The notes below the pieces were generated by a model, which saw only the letters and a list, made by a program, of their open reading frames with translations, had not been told where the DNA came from and searched no databases. A stretch of 53,959 nucleotides of DNA, taken from the NCBI GenBank assembly GCA_904399395.1, contig CAJFPJ010000038.1:1-53959 (forward strand), given 5' to 3'. The DNA comes from an uncultured Clostridia bacterium (GTDB taxonomy: Bacteria > Bacillota > Clostridia > Oscillospirales > Acutalibacteraceae). Within the stretch, counting starts at the first letter, position 1. Every line of letters starts with the position of its first letter. The position numbers and the translations under genes are program-made. This document shows positions 17,337 to 24,412 of this stretch, piece by piece.

Positions 17337-17367
17337 CAGGGATTCCGTATATATAACGGGATCCCTG
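17337..17367 (+). terminator. Hairpin after the group B hydrogenase
   Basis: CAGGGATTCCGT pairs with ACGGGATCCCTG (one wobble), with an 7-base loop. There is no U-tract, so termination is uncertain; it may instead be an mRNA 3'-end stabiliser. Confidence 0.45.
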
Positions 17368-17536
17368 TAATGCACAGGCACTGGAATGAGTTCCGTAAGG
17401 TTGGTGGAATAGCCTAGTGTTGGTTATGGAATGAGCAGTGGTCACTATAATTCGGATGCGTCAGAATGTGAGTTGGATTGCAGGGAAACCTCATAACCTG
17501 CAGAGAAATCGTATATGTGATTTGGAGGGATATCCT

Positions 17537-17791
17537 GTGAAGTATGTATATGAAAATCGCGGGACTTGTTCTCGTCAGACGATTGTGGAACTGGAAGATG
17601 GCATTATTAAGTCCTGCCAGATTGTCGGAGGCTGCAATGGAAATACAAAGGGTCTGTGTAAACTGGTGGAAGGCATGAAGGCTGAGGATGTGATTCAGCG
17701 CTGTAAAGGAATTACCTGTGGCCCAAAGCCCACTTCCTGCCCGGATCAGTTAGCAAAGGCCTTAATGGCGGCAAGGGATGCTCAGAAATAA
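17537..17791 (+). CDS. TSCPD-domain protein (TIGR03905-like)
   Basis: An 84-residue protein started at GTG 17537 behind GGAGGG; a longer in-frame ATG at 17438 lacks a binding site. It is a single TSCPD domain, named for the motif seen here as PTSCPDQLAKAL near the end. Other conserved cysteines lie in RGTCSRQ, VGGCNGN, GLCKLV and ITCGPK. The domain also occurs at the C-terminus of some class II ribonucleotide reductases and as free-standing proteins, where it may bind metal or assist reduction. The function of the free-standing form is not known. It stands alone between the hydrogenase set and the asnB leader, with its own terminator. Confidence 0.85.
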   Translation: MKYVYENRGTCSRQTIVELEDGIIKSCQIVGGCNGNTKGLCKLVEGMKAEDVIQRCKGITCGPKPTSCPDQLAKALMAARDAQK

Positions 17792-17806
17792 GTTTATATA
17801 TTGAAG

Positions 17807-17838
17807 AAAGGACGGCTCAAATTAGGTTGTCCTTTTTT
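17807..17838 (+). terminator. Intrinsic terminator after TSCPD gene
   Basis: AAAGGAC (17807-17813) pairs with GTCCTTT (17829-17835), and the T-tract extends to 17838. It abuts the -35 box of the asnB promoter. Confidence 0.75.
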
Positions 17839-17839
17839 C

Positions 17840-17868
17840 TTGACAAGGAAAGTTTCCTGTGTTAACAT
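17840..17868 (+). promoter_or_regulatory. asnB promoter
   Basis: A consensus TTGACA (17840-17845), 17 bases, TAACAT (17863-17868). Transcription would start just before the T-box leader. Confidence 0.85.
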
Positions 17869-17875
17869 TATATAC

Positions 17876-18150
17876 AAAGACATAGATGGAGAAAAGTATG
17901 GTATTCTTTATATTCCAGAGAGCAGGGGAATGGTGAGAGCCCTGCATATAATTTACCTGAAAGAACACTCCGGAGTTGCAAGCTGAAACTTAAAGGGAGT
18001 AGGTACGCCGTTTGCTCACGTTACAGGGCTAGCGTTTCAAAGGTGAACGCGAAAAGGGGTCATACTGTTTGTATGGCAATTTAGGTGGCACCGCGGATCG
18101 GCAGCGATTCGTCCTAAACGAGAAAGTTTGGGCGGATTCGCTGCTTTTTT
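17876..18150 (+). promoter_or_regulatory. T-box leader, asparagine type, of asnB
   Basis: The conserved T-box AGGTGGCACCGCG lies at 18083-18095. It is followed by a long terminator stem, GCAGCGATTCGTCCTAAAC with GTTTGGGCGGATTCGCTGC (18101-18144), and six T. The stem I region carries the usual AGAGAGC and GGTGAGAGCC pieces. After these, the 3' side reads GAAAG-AAC-ACTCCGGAG, giving AAC (17964-17966), an Asn codon, in the specifier position. Uncharged tRNA-Asn would thus stabilise the antiterminator and switch on asparagine synthetase. The T-box itself is certain; the specifier is read by analogy with other T-boxes. Confidence 0.9.
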
Positions 18151-18190
18151 GTTTTCCGTCCTGAAAACAAAAAGAAAGGGTGCTATTGGT

Positions 18191-19774
18191 ATGTGTTCAA
18201 TTATGGGGTATTTGGGCAAGGATATACCCAAGGAAACGTTTGCAGGCTATTTGCTTCGCACACAAAAAAGGGGACCTGATGATTGGAGAGTGGAAGAGAC
18301 TCCATTTGGCTTTTTGGGTTTTGCTCGGCTGGCGATAATGGGGCTTACCCCCGAAGGTATGCAGCCATTCCAAAGGGACGGAAGCTGGGTGGTATGCAAT
18401 GGTGAGCTATATGGCTTTCGAAAGATAAAAGAACAGCTGGAAGAAAGGGGATATTCCTTTCAAAGTGGTTCGGACTGCGAACTTCTTCTTCCGCTATTTG
18501 ATGCATATGGGCTGGAGATGTTCCGCCATCTGGATGCAGAATTTGCCTGCATTCTCTATGACGGTAACACAGGAAAAGTAATTGCAGCAAGAGATCCTAT
18601 TGGGATTCGTCCGTTATTTTACGGATATTCTGAAAGTGGAAAAATCGCTTTTGCAAGCGAAGCAAAATCCCTTACAGGATTTGTAAAGGAGGTCTTTCCT
18701 TTTCCTCCTGGATGTTACTGGTACGATGGTAAATTTACTCGCTATACAGATATAGCAGAGGTACAACAGTATTGTCACGATGATGTGGAAAAAATTTGTG
18801 ATGGCATTCGGCAACGGCTCATTGCTGGCGTTGAAAAACGACTGGATGCAGATGCACCACTGGGTTTTCTGCTTTCAGGCGGTTTGGATTCTAGCTTGGT
18901 TTGTTCCATTGCGACACGATGTATGAAAAAACCTATCCGTACTTTTGCAATTGGTATGGACACAGACGCCATCGATCTGAAGTACGCCCGGCAGGCAGCG
19001 GATTTTCTGGGGGCCCAGCATACGGAAGTTATTATGACAAGGGATGAGGTGCTGAAAGAGCTGCCCACGGTGATTGAAGCTTTGGGAACCTATGATATAA
19101 CTACTATCCGAGCGAGTATGGGAATGTATCTGGTTTGTAAGGCTATTCATGAACAAACAGATATTAAAGTGTTGCTTACAGGAGAGATTTCCGATGAACT
19201 CTTTGGATATAAATATACCGATTTTGCCCCTAGCGCGGCAGAGTTTCAAAGAGAAGCTCAGAAGAGACTTCGGGAACTTCATTATTATGATGTTTTGCGG
19301 GCGGACAGATGCCTGGCTGCCAACAGTTTGGAAGCCAGAGTCCCCTTCGGAGATCTGGAGTTTGTCCGCTATGTTATGGCGATTGATCCAGCCAAAAAGA
19401 TGAATATATACGGAAAAGGCAAGTATCTGCTCCGAAAAGCTTTTGAAAAAGGGGAGTGGCTTCCGGAGAGCCTCTTATGGCGTGAAAAAGCAGCATTCAG
19501 TGATGCGGTGGGTCACAGTATGGTGGATGATCTGAAGGAATATGCAGAAACATGCTATACAGATGAAGAGTTTGAAAAAAAGAGAGCTGCATATGATTTC
19601 GCCCAGCCTTTTACCAAAGAGAGTCTTCTATATCGGGAGATTTTTGAACAATATTATCCAGGCCAGGCAAAGATGATACCGGATTTTTGGATGCCTAATA
19701 AATCCTGGGAAGGCTGCAATGTGGAAGACCCCAGTGCTCGTGTGCTTTCTAACTATGGAGACAGCGGAAAGTAA
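18191..19774 (+). CDS. asnB: Asparagine synthetase, glutamine-hydrolysing
   Basis: A 527-residue enzyme that makes asparagine from aspartate, ATP and glutamine. The start at ATG 18191 is fixed by Cys2 (MCSIMGYLG), the N-terminal nucleophile of class II glutaminases exposed after Met removal; an upstream in-frame start falls inside the T-box terminator. Domains: glutaminase at about 1-190 (RGPDDW, NGELYG, GSDCELLLPLF) and ATP-pyrophosphatase at about 200-500 (LLSGGLDSSLV, the PP-loop, and LTGEISDELFGYKY). The length fits the short AsnB type of Clostridia and E. coli (about 550). It is controlled by the Asn T-box upstream and terminated by a strong hairpin. Confidence 0.97.
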   Translation: MCSIMGYLGKDIPKETFAGYLLRTQKRGPDDWRVEETPFGFLGFARLAIMGLTPEGMQPFQRDGSWVVCNGELYGFRKIKEQLEERGYSFQSGSDCELLLPLFDAYGLEMFRHLDAEFACILYDGNTGKVIAARDPIGIRPLFYGYSESGKIAFASEAKSLTGFVKEVFPFPPGCYWYDGKFTRYTDIAEVQQYCHDDVEKICDGIRQRLIAGVEKRLDADAPLGFLLSGGLDSSLVCSIATRCMKKPIRTFAIGMDTDAIDLKYARQAADFLGAQHTEVIMTRDEVLKELPTVIEALGTYDITTIRASMGMYLVCKAIHEQTDIKVLLTGEISDELFGYKYTDFAPSAAEFQREAQKRLRELHYYDVLRADRCLAANSLEARVPFGDLEFVRYVMAIDPAKKMNIYGKGKYLLRKAFEKGEWLPESLLWREKAAFSDAVGHSMVDDLKEYAETCYTDEEFEKKRAAYDFAQPFTKESLLYREIFEQYYPGQAKMIPDFWMPNKSWEGCNVEDPSARVLSNYGDSGK

Positions 19775-19789
19775 TCTCTGCCGCATAGC

Positions 19790-19830
19790 AGAAGAGAACT
19801 GCCGTTTTACCGGCAGTCCTCTTCTTTTTT
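19790..19830 (+). terminator. Intrinsic terminator after asnB
   Basis: The 15-position stem AGAAGAGAACTGCCG/CGGCAGTCCTCTTCT has one mismatch and is followed by six T. Confidence 0.92.
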
Positions 19831-19876
19831 ATGCGTATGCGCTAAGGGAAGAAGAACTGTGTGATACTCTATTTAC

Positions 19877-20026
19877 TCAGCAGCCGCATCCGCAGCCGTT
19901 GCCGCAGCCATCATTGCAGCCGCCATTGTTATAGCTATTGCCACCACAGCAGCAGAGCAGGATGATGATGAGGATGATAATCCAAGAGCAGGAATTGCAG
20001 CCACCGAAGAAACCATTGTTACACAT
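19877..20026 (-). CDS. Cys-rich small membrane peptide, 49 residues
   Basis: On the minus strand ATG 20026 follows AAGGAGG at ideal spacing and opens a 49-codon frame ending in TGA at 19877. Residues 1-13 are MCNNGFFGGCNSC. Residues 15-24 form an Ile/Leu-only hydrophobic helix. Then comes CCC, followed by a Gly/Asn/Cys tail ending in alternating Gly-Cys. In all, 11 of 49 residues are Cys. The plan resembles very short Gly-rich single-span proteins of the YjcZ kind found in spore formers, but the Cys tail differs. I do not recognise a family with known function. It is divergent from mcsA across a 366-base region. Metal binding or a disulfide-linked coat role are guesses. Confidence 0.7.
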   Translation of the reverse strand: MCNNGFFGGCNSCSWIIILIIILLCCCGGNSYNNGGCNDGCGNGCGCGC

Positions 20027-20392
20027 AATTGATTGACCTCCTTAAAGGATTTGAAAGGATTTACACTACATACTATTGTCTGTGCCTCAAATGTGTTACA
20101 ATAAACTGATTTCATATTTTCATAACATCTTTGGAGTATACTTTTTATTTATAATCTGAGATGTTATGATTGGAGAATATATTCGCTTGCTATAGAATAG
20201 TAAGAAGGAAAATAATCTGTTTCTATATCATTTCCTTTAAAAGTGATAGAACCTTTTTGGATCTTCTCGGAAAAGAATAGACAGAAAATTATTCGTATGC
20301 AAAAAATATATTCGTACTTTGAAATTTGGAGGCGTTTAATAGCGGGTTTATGTTGATAAATCAATTTAAGCAACTGTCAGGAGGAAAAAAGA
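20027..20392. other. Divergent intergenic region with a 10-bp inverted repeat
   Basis: This region separates the small Cys-rich gene (minus) from mcsA (plus). It carries a perfect inverted repeat, CATAACATCT (20121-20130) and AGATGTTATG (20159-20168), with 28 bases between arms. This could be a two-part operator or an RNA hairpin. A short TTGAT-AA-ATCAA dyad lies near 20353. I looked for CtsR boxes (GGTCAAA-type repeats) ahead of mcsA and did not find them. No clear promoter could be assigned. Confidence 0.45.
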
Positions 20393-20881
20393 ATGATTTG
20401 TCAGGCTTGTGGCAAAAGAAATGCAACTACGCATGTAAAAACAGTTGTCAATGGAGATCTGTGTGAATATTCCCTCTGCGGTGAGTGCGCCAGGAAATTG
20501 GGATATGGCAATCTTTTTGCAGAATTGGGCCGGGGATTGAATCTTTTGGGCGTGCAGCCACAGGAGCTTCGAGAAGAGGAACGCTGTTCCTGCGGCGCTA
20601 CTTGGGATGATATAGTCCGCACTGGTCGGGTAGGCTGTGCGAAATGCTATGAAACGTTCTATACCCGTCTTCTGCCTGTTGTGGAGCGTATTCATGGCAG
20701 CAGCCATCACCGCGGGAAAACACCAGAAGGGAATCTTCCTCAGGTTGCTAAGGAAAGAAAGACCGGAATGCTGTTGGCCAAAAAACAGCAGTTAAAGGAA
20801 GCCATTGAGGCAGAAAATTTTGAGGATGCGGTTACACTTCGGGACGAAATTCGCATGTTGGAGGCGAAACACGATGAGTGA
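20393..20881 (+). CDS. mcsA: McsA, zinc-finger activator of protein arginine kinase
   Basis: A 162-residue protein with the McsA layout: two pairs of CXXC-type zinc motifs (CQACGKRN and CGECARK; CSCGATW and CAKCYETF) and a C-terminal UVR motif (KKQQLKEAIEAENFEDAVTLRDEIRMLE). In Bacillus, McsA binds and activates the arginine kinase McsB and couples it to ClpC. AGGAGG precedes the ATG, and the stop overlaps the McsB start by eight bases, so translation is coupled. The usual ctsR before it and clpC after it are missing: it stands with mcsB only. All zinc ligands look intact, in contrast to its partner. Confidence 0.93.
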   Translation: MICQACGKRNATTHVKTVVNGDLCEYSLCGECARKLGYGNLFAELGRGLNLLGVQPQELREEERCSCGATWDDIVRTGRVGCAKCYETFYTRLLPVVERIHGSSHHRGKTPEGNLPQVAKERKTGMLLAKKQQLKEAIEAENFEDAVTLRDEIRMLEAKHDE

Positions 20882-21905
20882 AGCAAAAAAGTGGTATGCT
20901 TACCCTGGGCAGGAACAAGATGTGGTGGTGAGCACCCATATTTATCTATCTAGAAATTTAGAAGGTTACCCTTTTGTCCGTAGAATGCGTTCTGCAGAGC
21001 AACGGGAAGTGATGGAAACAGTGCTTTCGGCCATAGAAAATGACCGCTTGCCGCTTGCAGGTCTGTTTTCCTTTTGGCCTTTCCGGGAAATGGATAAGAC
21101 GAGTGCTGTCTCTTTCGTAGAACGAGGACTCGTCACACCAGAATACATTGCACGTAGGGAAGAGAGAGGGCTTCTCCTGACGCAGGATGAATCTCTTTCT
21201 ATTGTTCTAAATGGGGAGGATCATCTTCAGATTCACACCAGCAGACCGGGTTTGGACTTGGAAGGTGCCTATGACAGTGCAGACCGATTGGAGAGGATTC
21301 TTTCCAAGGAACTTACATTTTCTTTCGATGAGACCTTTGGTTATCTCACCCAAAATCCGGCGGATCTAGGGACAGGTATGCATGCTTCCCTTTTGCTTCA
21401 TCTGCCTGCTTTGGCGGGAAATGGCGCGGTTCCAAGAGTGGCCTCCAGCCTTTCGCGGCTTGGGATTGATCTTCGAGAGAGTATGGAAGCACAGGGGCGG
21501 GCTTCTATATATAGACTTACTAACCGGGTTTCTCTGGGAATTTCCGAGCAGGAAGCACTCTTTAATCTGAGGAGCATGGCCATGCAGGTGATAACGCAGG
21601 AACGGGCTGCGCGGAAGGCGCTTTGTCGGCAGATCGATGCTGAAGACAAAGCATTTCGTTCCAGAGCGCTTGTGTCTTCGGCCAGGCTGCTTTCCCTGAA
21701 TGAATGCATGGAATTACTTTCTAACGTCCGTCTTGGTGTTTCTCAAGGGTTTTATTCTTTTCCAGGATATGAAACCATAGCGCAGTGGATGGCTGAAGTT
21801 CAACCGGCCACACTTTCCCTTTCCGTGGATCAAAAGGAGGGGGAAACGTTGGATCAGTTACGAGCATATTATCTCCGCAATTGTCTAGAAAAAGGAAAGG
21901 CGTAA
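20874..21905 (+). CDS. mcsB: McsB-like protein with degenerate arginine-kinase active site
   Basis: A 343-residue phosphagen-kinase-fold protein, started at ATG 20874 inside the end of mcsA (GGAGGCG upstream). Fold motifs align with McsB over the full length: DVVVS-x-x-x-x-LSRNLEGYPF, VLN-x-EDHL-x-I, GYLTxxPxxLGTG and HLPAL. Yet the residues that bind ATP and catalyse transfer differ. The SSRIR motif reads STHIY (His22, Tyr24); NEEDHIR reads NGEDHLQ (Gly114, Gln119); the catalytic Cys of TSCP is Asn161; and the Arg of GTGLR is His170. By analogy with creatine kinase and Bacillus McsB, it is probably unable to phosphorylate arginine. It may act as a binding or scaffold protein with McsA. The frame is intact and codon use looks normal, so it is not a decaying pseudogene. 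Confidence 0.88.
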   Translation: MSEAKKWYAYPGQEQDVVVSTHIYLSRNLEGYPFVRRMRSAEQREVMETVLSAIENDRLPLAGLFSFWPFREMDKTSAVSFVERGLVTPEYIARREERGLLLTQDESLSIVLNGEDHLQIHTSRPGLDLEGAYDSADRLERILSKELTFSFDETFGYLTQNPADLGTGMHASLLLHLPALAGNGAVPRVASSLSRLGIDLRESMEAQGRASIYRLTNRVSLGISEQEALFNLRSMAMQVITQERAARKALCRQIDAEDKAFRSRALVSSARLLSLNECMELLSNVRLGVSQGFYSFPGYETIAQWMAEVQPATLSLSVDQKEGETLDQLRAYYLRNCLEKGKA

Positions 21906-21920
21906 GCGGCAAAAATAAAG

Positions 21921-21950
21921 GGCGCTGTGAGGAAAAACCTGCACAGCGCC
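21921..21950. terminator. Bidirectional terminator between mcsB and the S1 gene
   Basis: GGCGCTGTG (21921-21929) pairs with CACAGCGCC (21942-21950). In the minus direction it is followed by CTTTATTTTT, so it fits best as terminator of the convergent S1-domain gene. In the plus direction the tail is only weakly T-rich. Confidence 0.65.
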
Positions 21951-21999
21951 TGCGTTTCAAATGAAATTTCTTGTTGCGTATTTCTACGCAGAGAACATG

Positions 22000-22932
22000 T
22001 CAGTTTGCAGTGGTAAAATTCGTCACGATTTCTTTTCCGCATTCCGGGGGGGAATAGACAAAACGATCCATATGGCTGCCTTCAAACCGGTATTCTGGGA
22101 GAGTAGGGCAGTATTCATACTGGAAGGTGTCGATAATCACCAGCTTTACTTTCATTCTACCGGGTAGGATACTTTTTATGTACACGCTGGCTTGCTGGCC
22201 GGGTATAACCCCTTCTTTCGGCTCTGCTAACCCTGCGAGATTTGGGGCAAGTTCTACGAAAATGCCATAAGGTTCCACACTCCGGACGATGCCTGCCACT
22301 GTCTCCCCAGGTTTAAAGCGTTCCACATTCTCTTCCCAGGTTCCCAAGAGTTCTTTATGGCTTAATGTGATGCGATTTCCTTCCATGGATCGAATTAGAA
22401 CACGGATATCCATTCCAGTGGTGAAGCGCTCTCTGGGATGATCGATTCTCGATATGGATATAGCATCTATTGGCAAAAGCGCTACTACACCACAACCGAT
22501 ATCTGCGAAAGCGCCGAAGCTTTCCAGATGCGTGATGCGGGCATCGATAACATCGCCGGGGCTGAGTTTTTCGATGTATTCCTTTCGGCACTGTTCCTGT
22601 GCCTCCCGCCTGGAGAGATATGCCAAAGGTGCTCCGGCTTCGGTCTGGCCAAAGCCTGTTATGAGAAAGCATACAGGGCGGTTTACACGGGAGATGATGG
22701 CGATATCCCGCACGGCTCCTTCCCGGATTCCCAGCGCGCCTTCTTCACGGGGAATGATGCCTTTCATGCATCCCAGATCCACTATGAGATTATGGGCACT
22801 GTCACAGACAAGAGCTCTTCCTTCGATGATTTTTCCTTCTGAGCAAGCCGCCTGCAAGCTGGCAGGAGATTGCAGCGCCGCCTTGTTTTCCGGTGTAGAA
22901 ATGCGCCAGCCTTCCGGACAATAGGTATTCAT
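22000..22932 (-). CDS. S1 RNA-binding domain protein (RpsA-like)
   Basis: A 310-residue protein with two clear S1 (OB-fold RNA-binding) repeats, around 112-185 (SPGDVIDARITHLESFGAFADIGCGVVALLP) and 200-270 (KPGETVAGIVRSVEPYGIFVELAPNLAGLAEPKEG). A probable degenerate first repeat lies at about 30-90 (IEGRALVCDSAHNLIVDLGCMKGIIPREE). Such short S1-like proteins occur in Firmicutes, where a true ribosomal S1 is absent or different. They are thought to bind RNA or ribosomes. AGGAGGG precedes the ATG. It is transcribed alone, divergent from the cyclophilin gene. Confidence 0.85.
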   Translation of the reverse strand: MNTYCPEGWRISTPENKAALQSPASLQAACSEGKIIEGRALVCDSAHNLIVDLGCMKGIIPREEGALGIREGAVRDIAIISRVNRPVCFLITGFGQTEAGAPLAYLSRREAQEQCRKEYIEKLSPGDVIDARITHLESFGAFADIGCGVVALLPIDAISISRIDHPRERFTTGMDIRVLIRSMEGNRITLSHKELLGTWEENVERFKPGETVAGIVRSVEPYGIFVELAPNLAGLAEPKEGVIPGQQASVYIKSILPGRMKVKLVIIDTFQYEYCPTLPEYRFEGSHMDRFVYSPPECGKEIVTNFTTAN

Positions 22933-23035
22933 TTAACAGCCCTCCTTTTTTCTTCCGTTCATCTATATGCAGAAAAGAAGGCTGGCATTCTTCAATTCCT
23001 ATCGGGATTTTAAAATTCTTGGGTGCGAAGAGGGC

Positions 23036-23064
23036 TTGCATCTGAAGAGCGGATATAGTATTAT
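23036..23064 (+). promoter_or_regulatory. Promoter of the cyclophilin gene
   Basis: TTGCAT (23036-23041), 17 bases, TATTAT (23059-23064), 65 bases before the start codon. Confidence 0.6.
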
Positions 23065-23128
23065 GAAATGCAGACTTGGCTTTATCGCCGGTGAAAAAAC
23101 CGTTCGCGGGATAGAAAGGAAAACACAC

Positions 23129-23905
23129 ATGAAAAGAAAAATAGGAATCCTTTGTATATTCGTGCTTATCTTCTCCATGCTCGTTCTTCCGGGTTGTAGC
23201 AGTGGAACGGGAGGATATCTCGGCATGCAGTTGGAAATGCCTGAAGAGGGGGAGGAAATTGCTGTTTTGGAAACCAGTATGGGTACCATCCGGATCCGTC
23301 TGTTTCCAGAAGAAGCGCCCAAAACTGTGCAAAATTTCAAGGATCTTATTCAAAAGGGTTATTACAATGGTCTCACCTTTCACCGGGTTATTGAGGATTT
23401 CATGATCCAGGGCGGGGATCCAAATGGCGACGGGACCGGCGGAAAAAGCGCTTCCGGAGAAGATTTTGAAGACGAGTTCAGCAAAAATTTGGTGAATATT
23501 CGCGGTTCGCTGGCCATGGCCAATAAAGGCCCCAACACCAATGGCAGTCAGTTTTTTATCAATCAGGCTGGGCCGGAACAGTTTACAGGCTGGGAATATT
23601 ATCAGACGGCTTATGAATCTTATAAGACAAATGAGACTGCCTTTACTTCTATGTATGGGTATAATTGGCCTGATATGGGAAAGGTTACGGATGAATACAA
23701 AAAACTTTATGAGGAAAACGGCGGTAATCCCCATTTGGACGGCGCTTACGCTATAGGGGATAGAGGGCATACAGTTTTTGGCTAGGTATTCGACGGTATG
23801 GATGTTGTGGATGCAATAGCGGCCGTAAAGACGGACGACAACAACAAACCTCTGGAAGATGTAATAATTGAAAAAGCAGAAATCGTGCAGTATCACGCAT
23901 CGTGA
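23129..23905 (+). pseudogene. Cyclophilin-type peptidyl-prolyl isomerase lipoprotein, interrupted by an in-frame amber codon
   Basis: From ATG 23129 (AGAAAGGA upstream), a signal peptide with lipobox LVLPGC leads into a cyclophilin domain: [25 protein letters not shown], then [22 protein letters not shown] with the catalytic Arg, then NGSQFFINQ. It also has the roughly 50-residue insertion common in clostridial homologues. The frame meets TAG at 23783-23785 directly after GHTVFG. Translation of the next 39 codons, to TGA 23903-23905, gives VFDGMDVVDAIAAVK and the rest of the domain. Homologues read GHTVFGQVFEGMDVVD, so the amber codon stands exactly where Gln (CAG) belongs. Options are a recent nonsense mutation, sequencing error, or suppression. 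Other genes here use TAG as a normal stop, which argues against recoding. The truncated product has 218 residues. Confidence 0.85.
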
Positions 23906-23910
23906 TACTG
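23888..23910. repeat. Perfect inverted repeat at the cyclophilin 3' end
   Basis: CAGTATCACG, spacer CAT, CGTGATACTG. The hairpin covers the distal stop codon of the interrupted cyclophilin frame and lies 26 bases before the thioredoxin start. There is no U-tract, so it is not a standard terminator. Confidence 0.6.
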
Positions 23911-23936
23911 CTGACAAAGAGAAAGGAGAGAACAGT

Positions 23937-24257
23937 ATGGCAGAAATTCTGCATGCTGCAGAGAGCAGTTTCGAATCGATTCTGAAAGAAAATAAAATCG
24001 TTTTGGTGGATTTTTGGGCTACTTGGTGTGGCCCTTGCCGGATGGTCGCCCCGATTATGGAACAATTGGCAGATCACTACGCGGGAAAAGTAAAGATTGC
24101 TAAGGTGGATGTGGACGAAAATCCGGGGCTTGCATCCAAATTTGGAATTATGAGCATTCCTACTGTGATCCTTTTCAAAGATGGGCAGGCAGTTATGAAA
24201 GATGTTGGAGCCCGTTCTTTTGAAAATTATTGTGAAATGATAGATGCCAAATTATAA
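23937..24257 (+). CDS. trxA: Thioredoxin
   Basis: A 106-residue protein of normal thioredoxin length. The redox motif WCGPC sits at about residue 33 in VLVDFWATWCGPCRM, and the cis-proline is in MSIPTVILFKDG. It reduces disulfides of cytoplasmic proteins with electrons from thioredoxin reductase. GAAAGGAG supports ATG 23937; an upstream in-frame start would overlap the cyclophilin end. It probably shares the cyclophilin transcript, since no terminator separates them. Confidence 0.95.
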   Translation: MAEILHAAESSFESILKENKIVLVDFWATWCGPCRMVAPIMEQLADHYAGKVKIAKVDVDENPGLASKFGIMSIPTVILFKDGQAVMKDVGARSFENYCEMIDAKL

Positions 24258-24287
24258 ATCCGGTATGAGGTATCACAGGAAACAGAC

Positions 24288-24327
24288 AAAAAGCCACCGA
24301 AGGAAAATTTCCTTCGGTGGCTTTTCT
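24288..24327 (+). terminator. Intrinsic terminator after trxA
   Basis: AAAAGCCACCGAAGG pairs with CCTTCGGTGGCTTTT, followed by T-rich sequence. The A-rich 5' side makes it usable in both directions, so it could also end the convergent DUF2207 gene. Confidence 0.9.
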
Positions 24328-24412
24328 TGTATAAAACGGAGAAATAACGGGGGTGATGATTAATACTGCGCCTTTTCTATCTAAAACAGAGGCATTGCAC
24401 AGAATTCAGCAT

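Noticed and set aside
17861-17876. Rex box in the asnB promoter (TGTTAACATTATACAA-like sequence)
   Set aside because: Only the left half matches; the right half lacks TTAACA at the required spacing. It is explained by the -10 box.
23783-23785. General reassignment of TAG to glutamine in this organism
   Set aside because: The response regulator (43186-43188) and the histidine kinase (45260-45262) both end in TAG at sensible places, the latter followed by a terminator.
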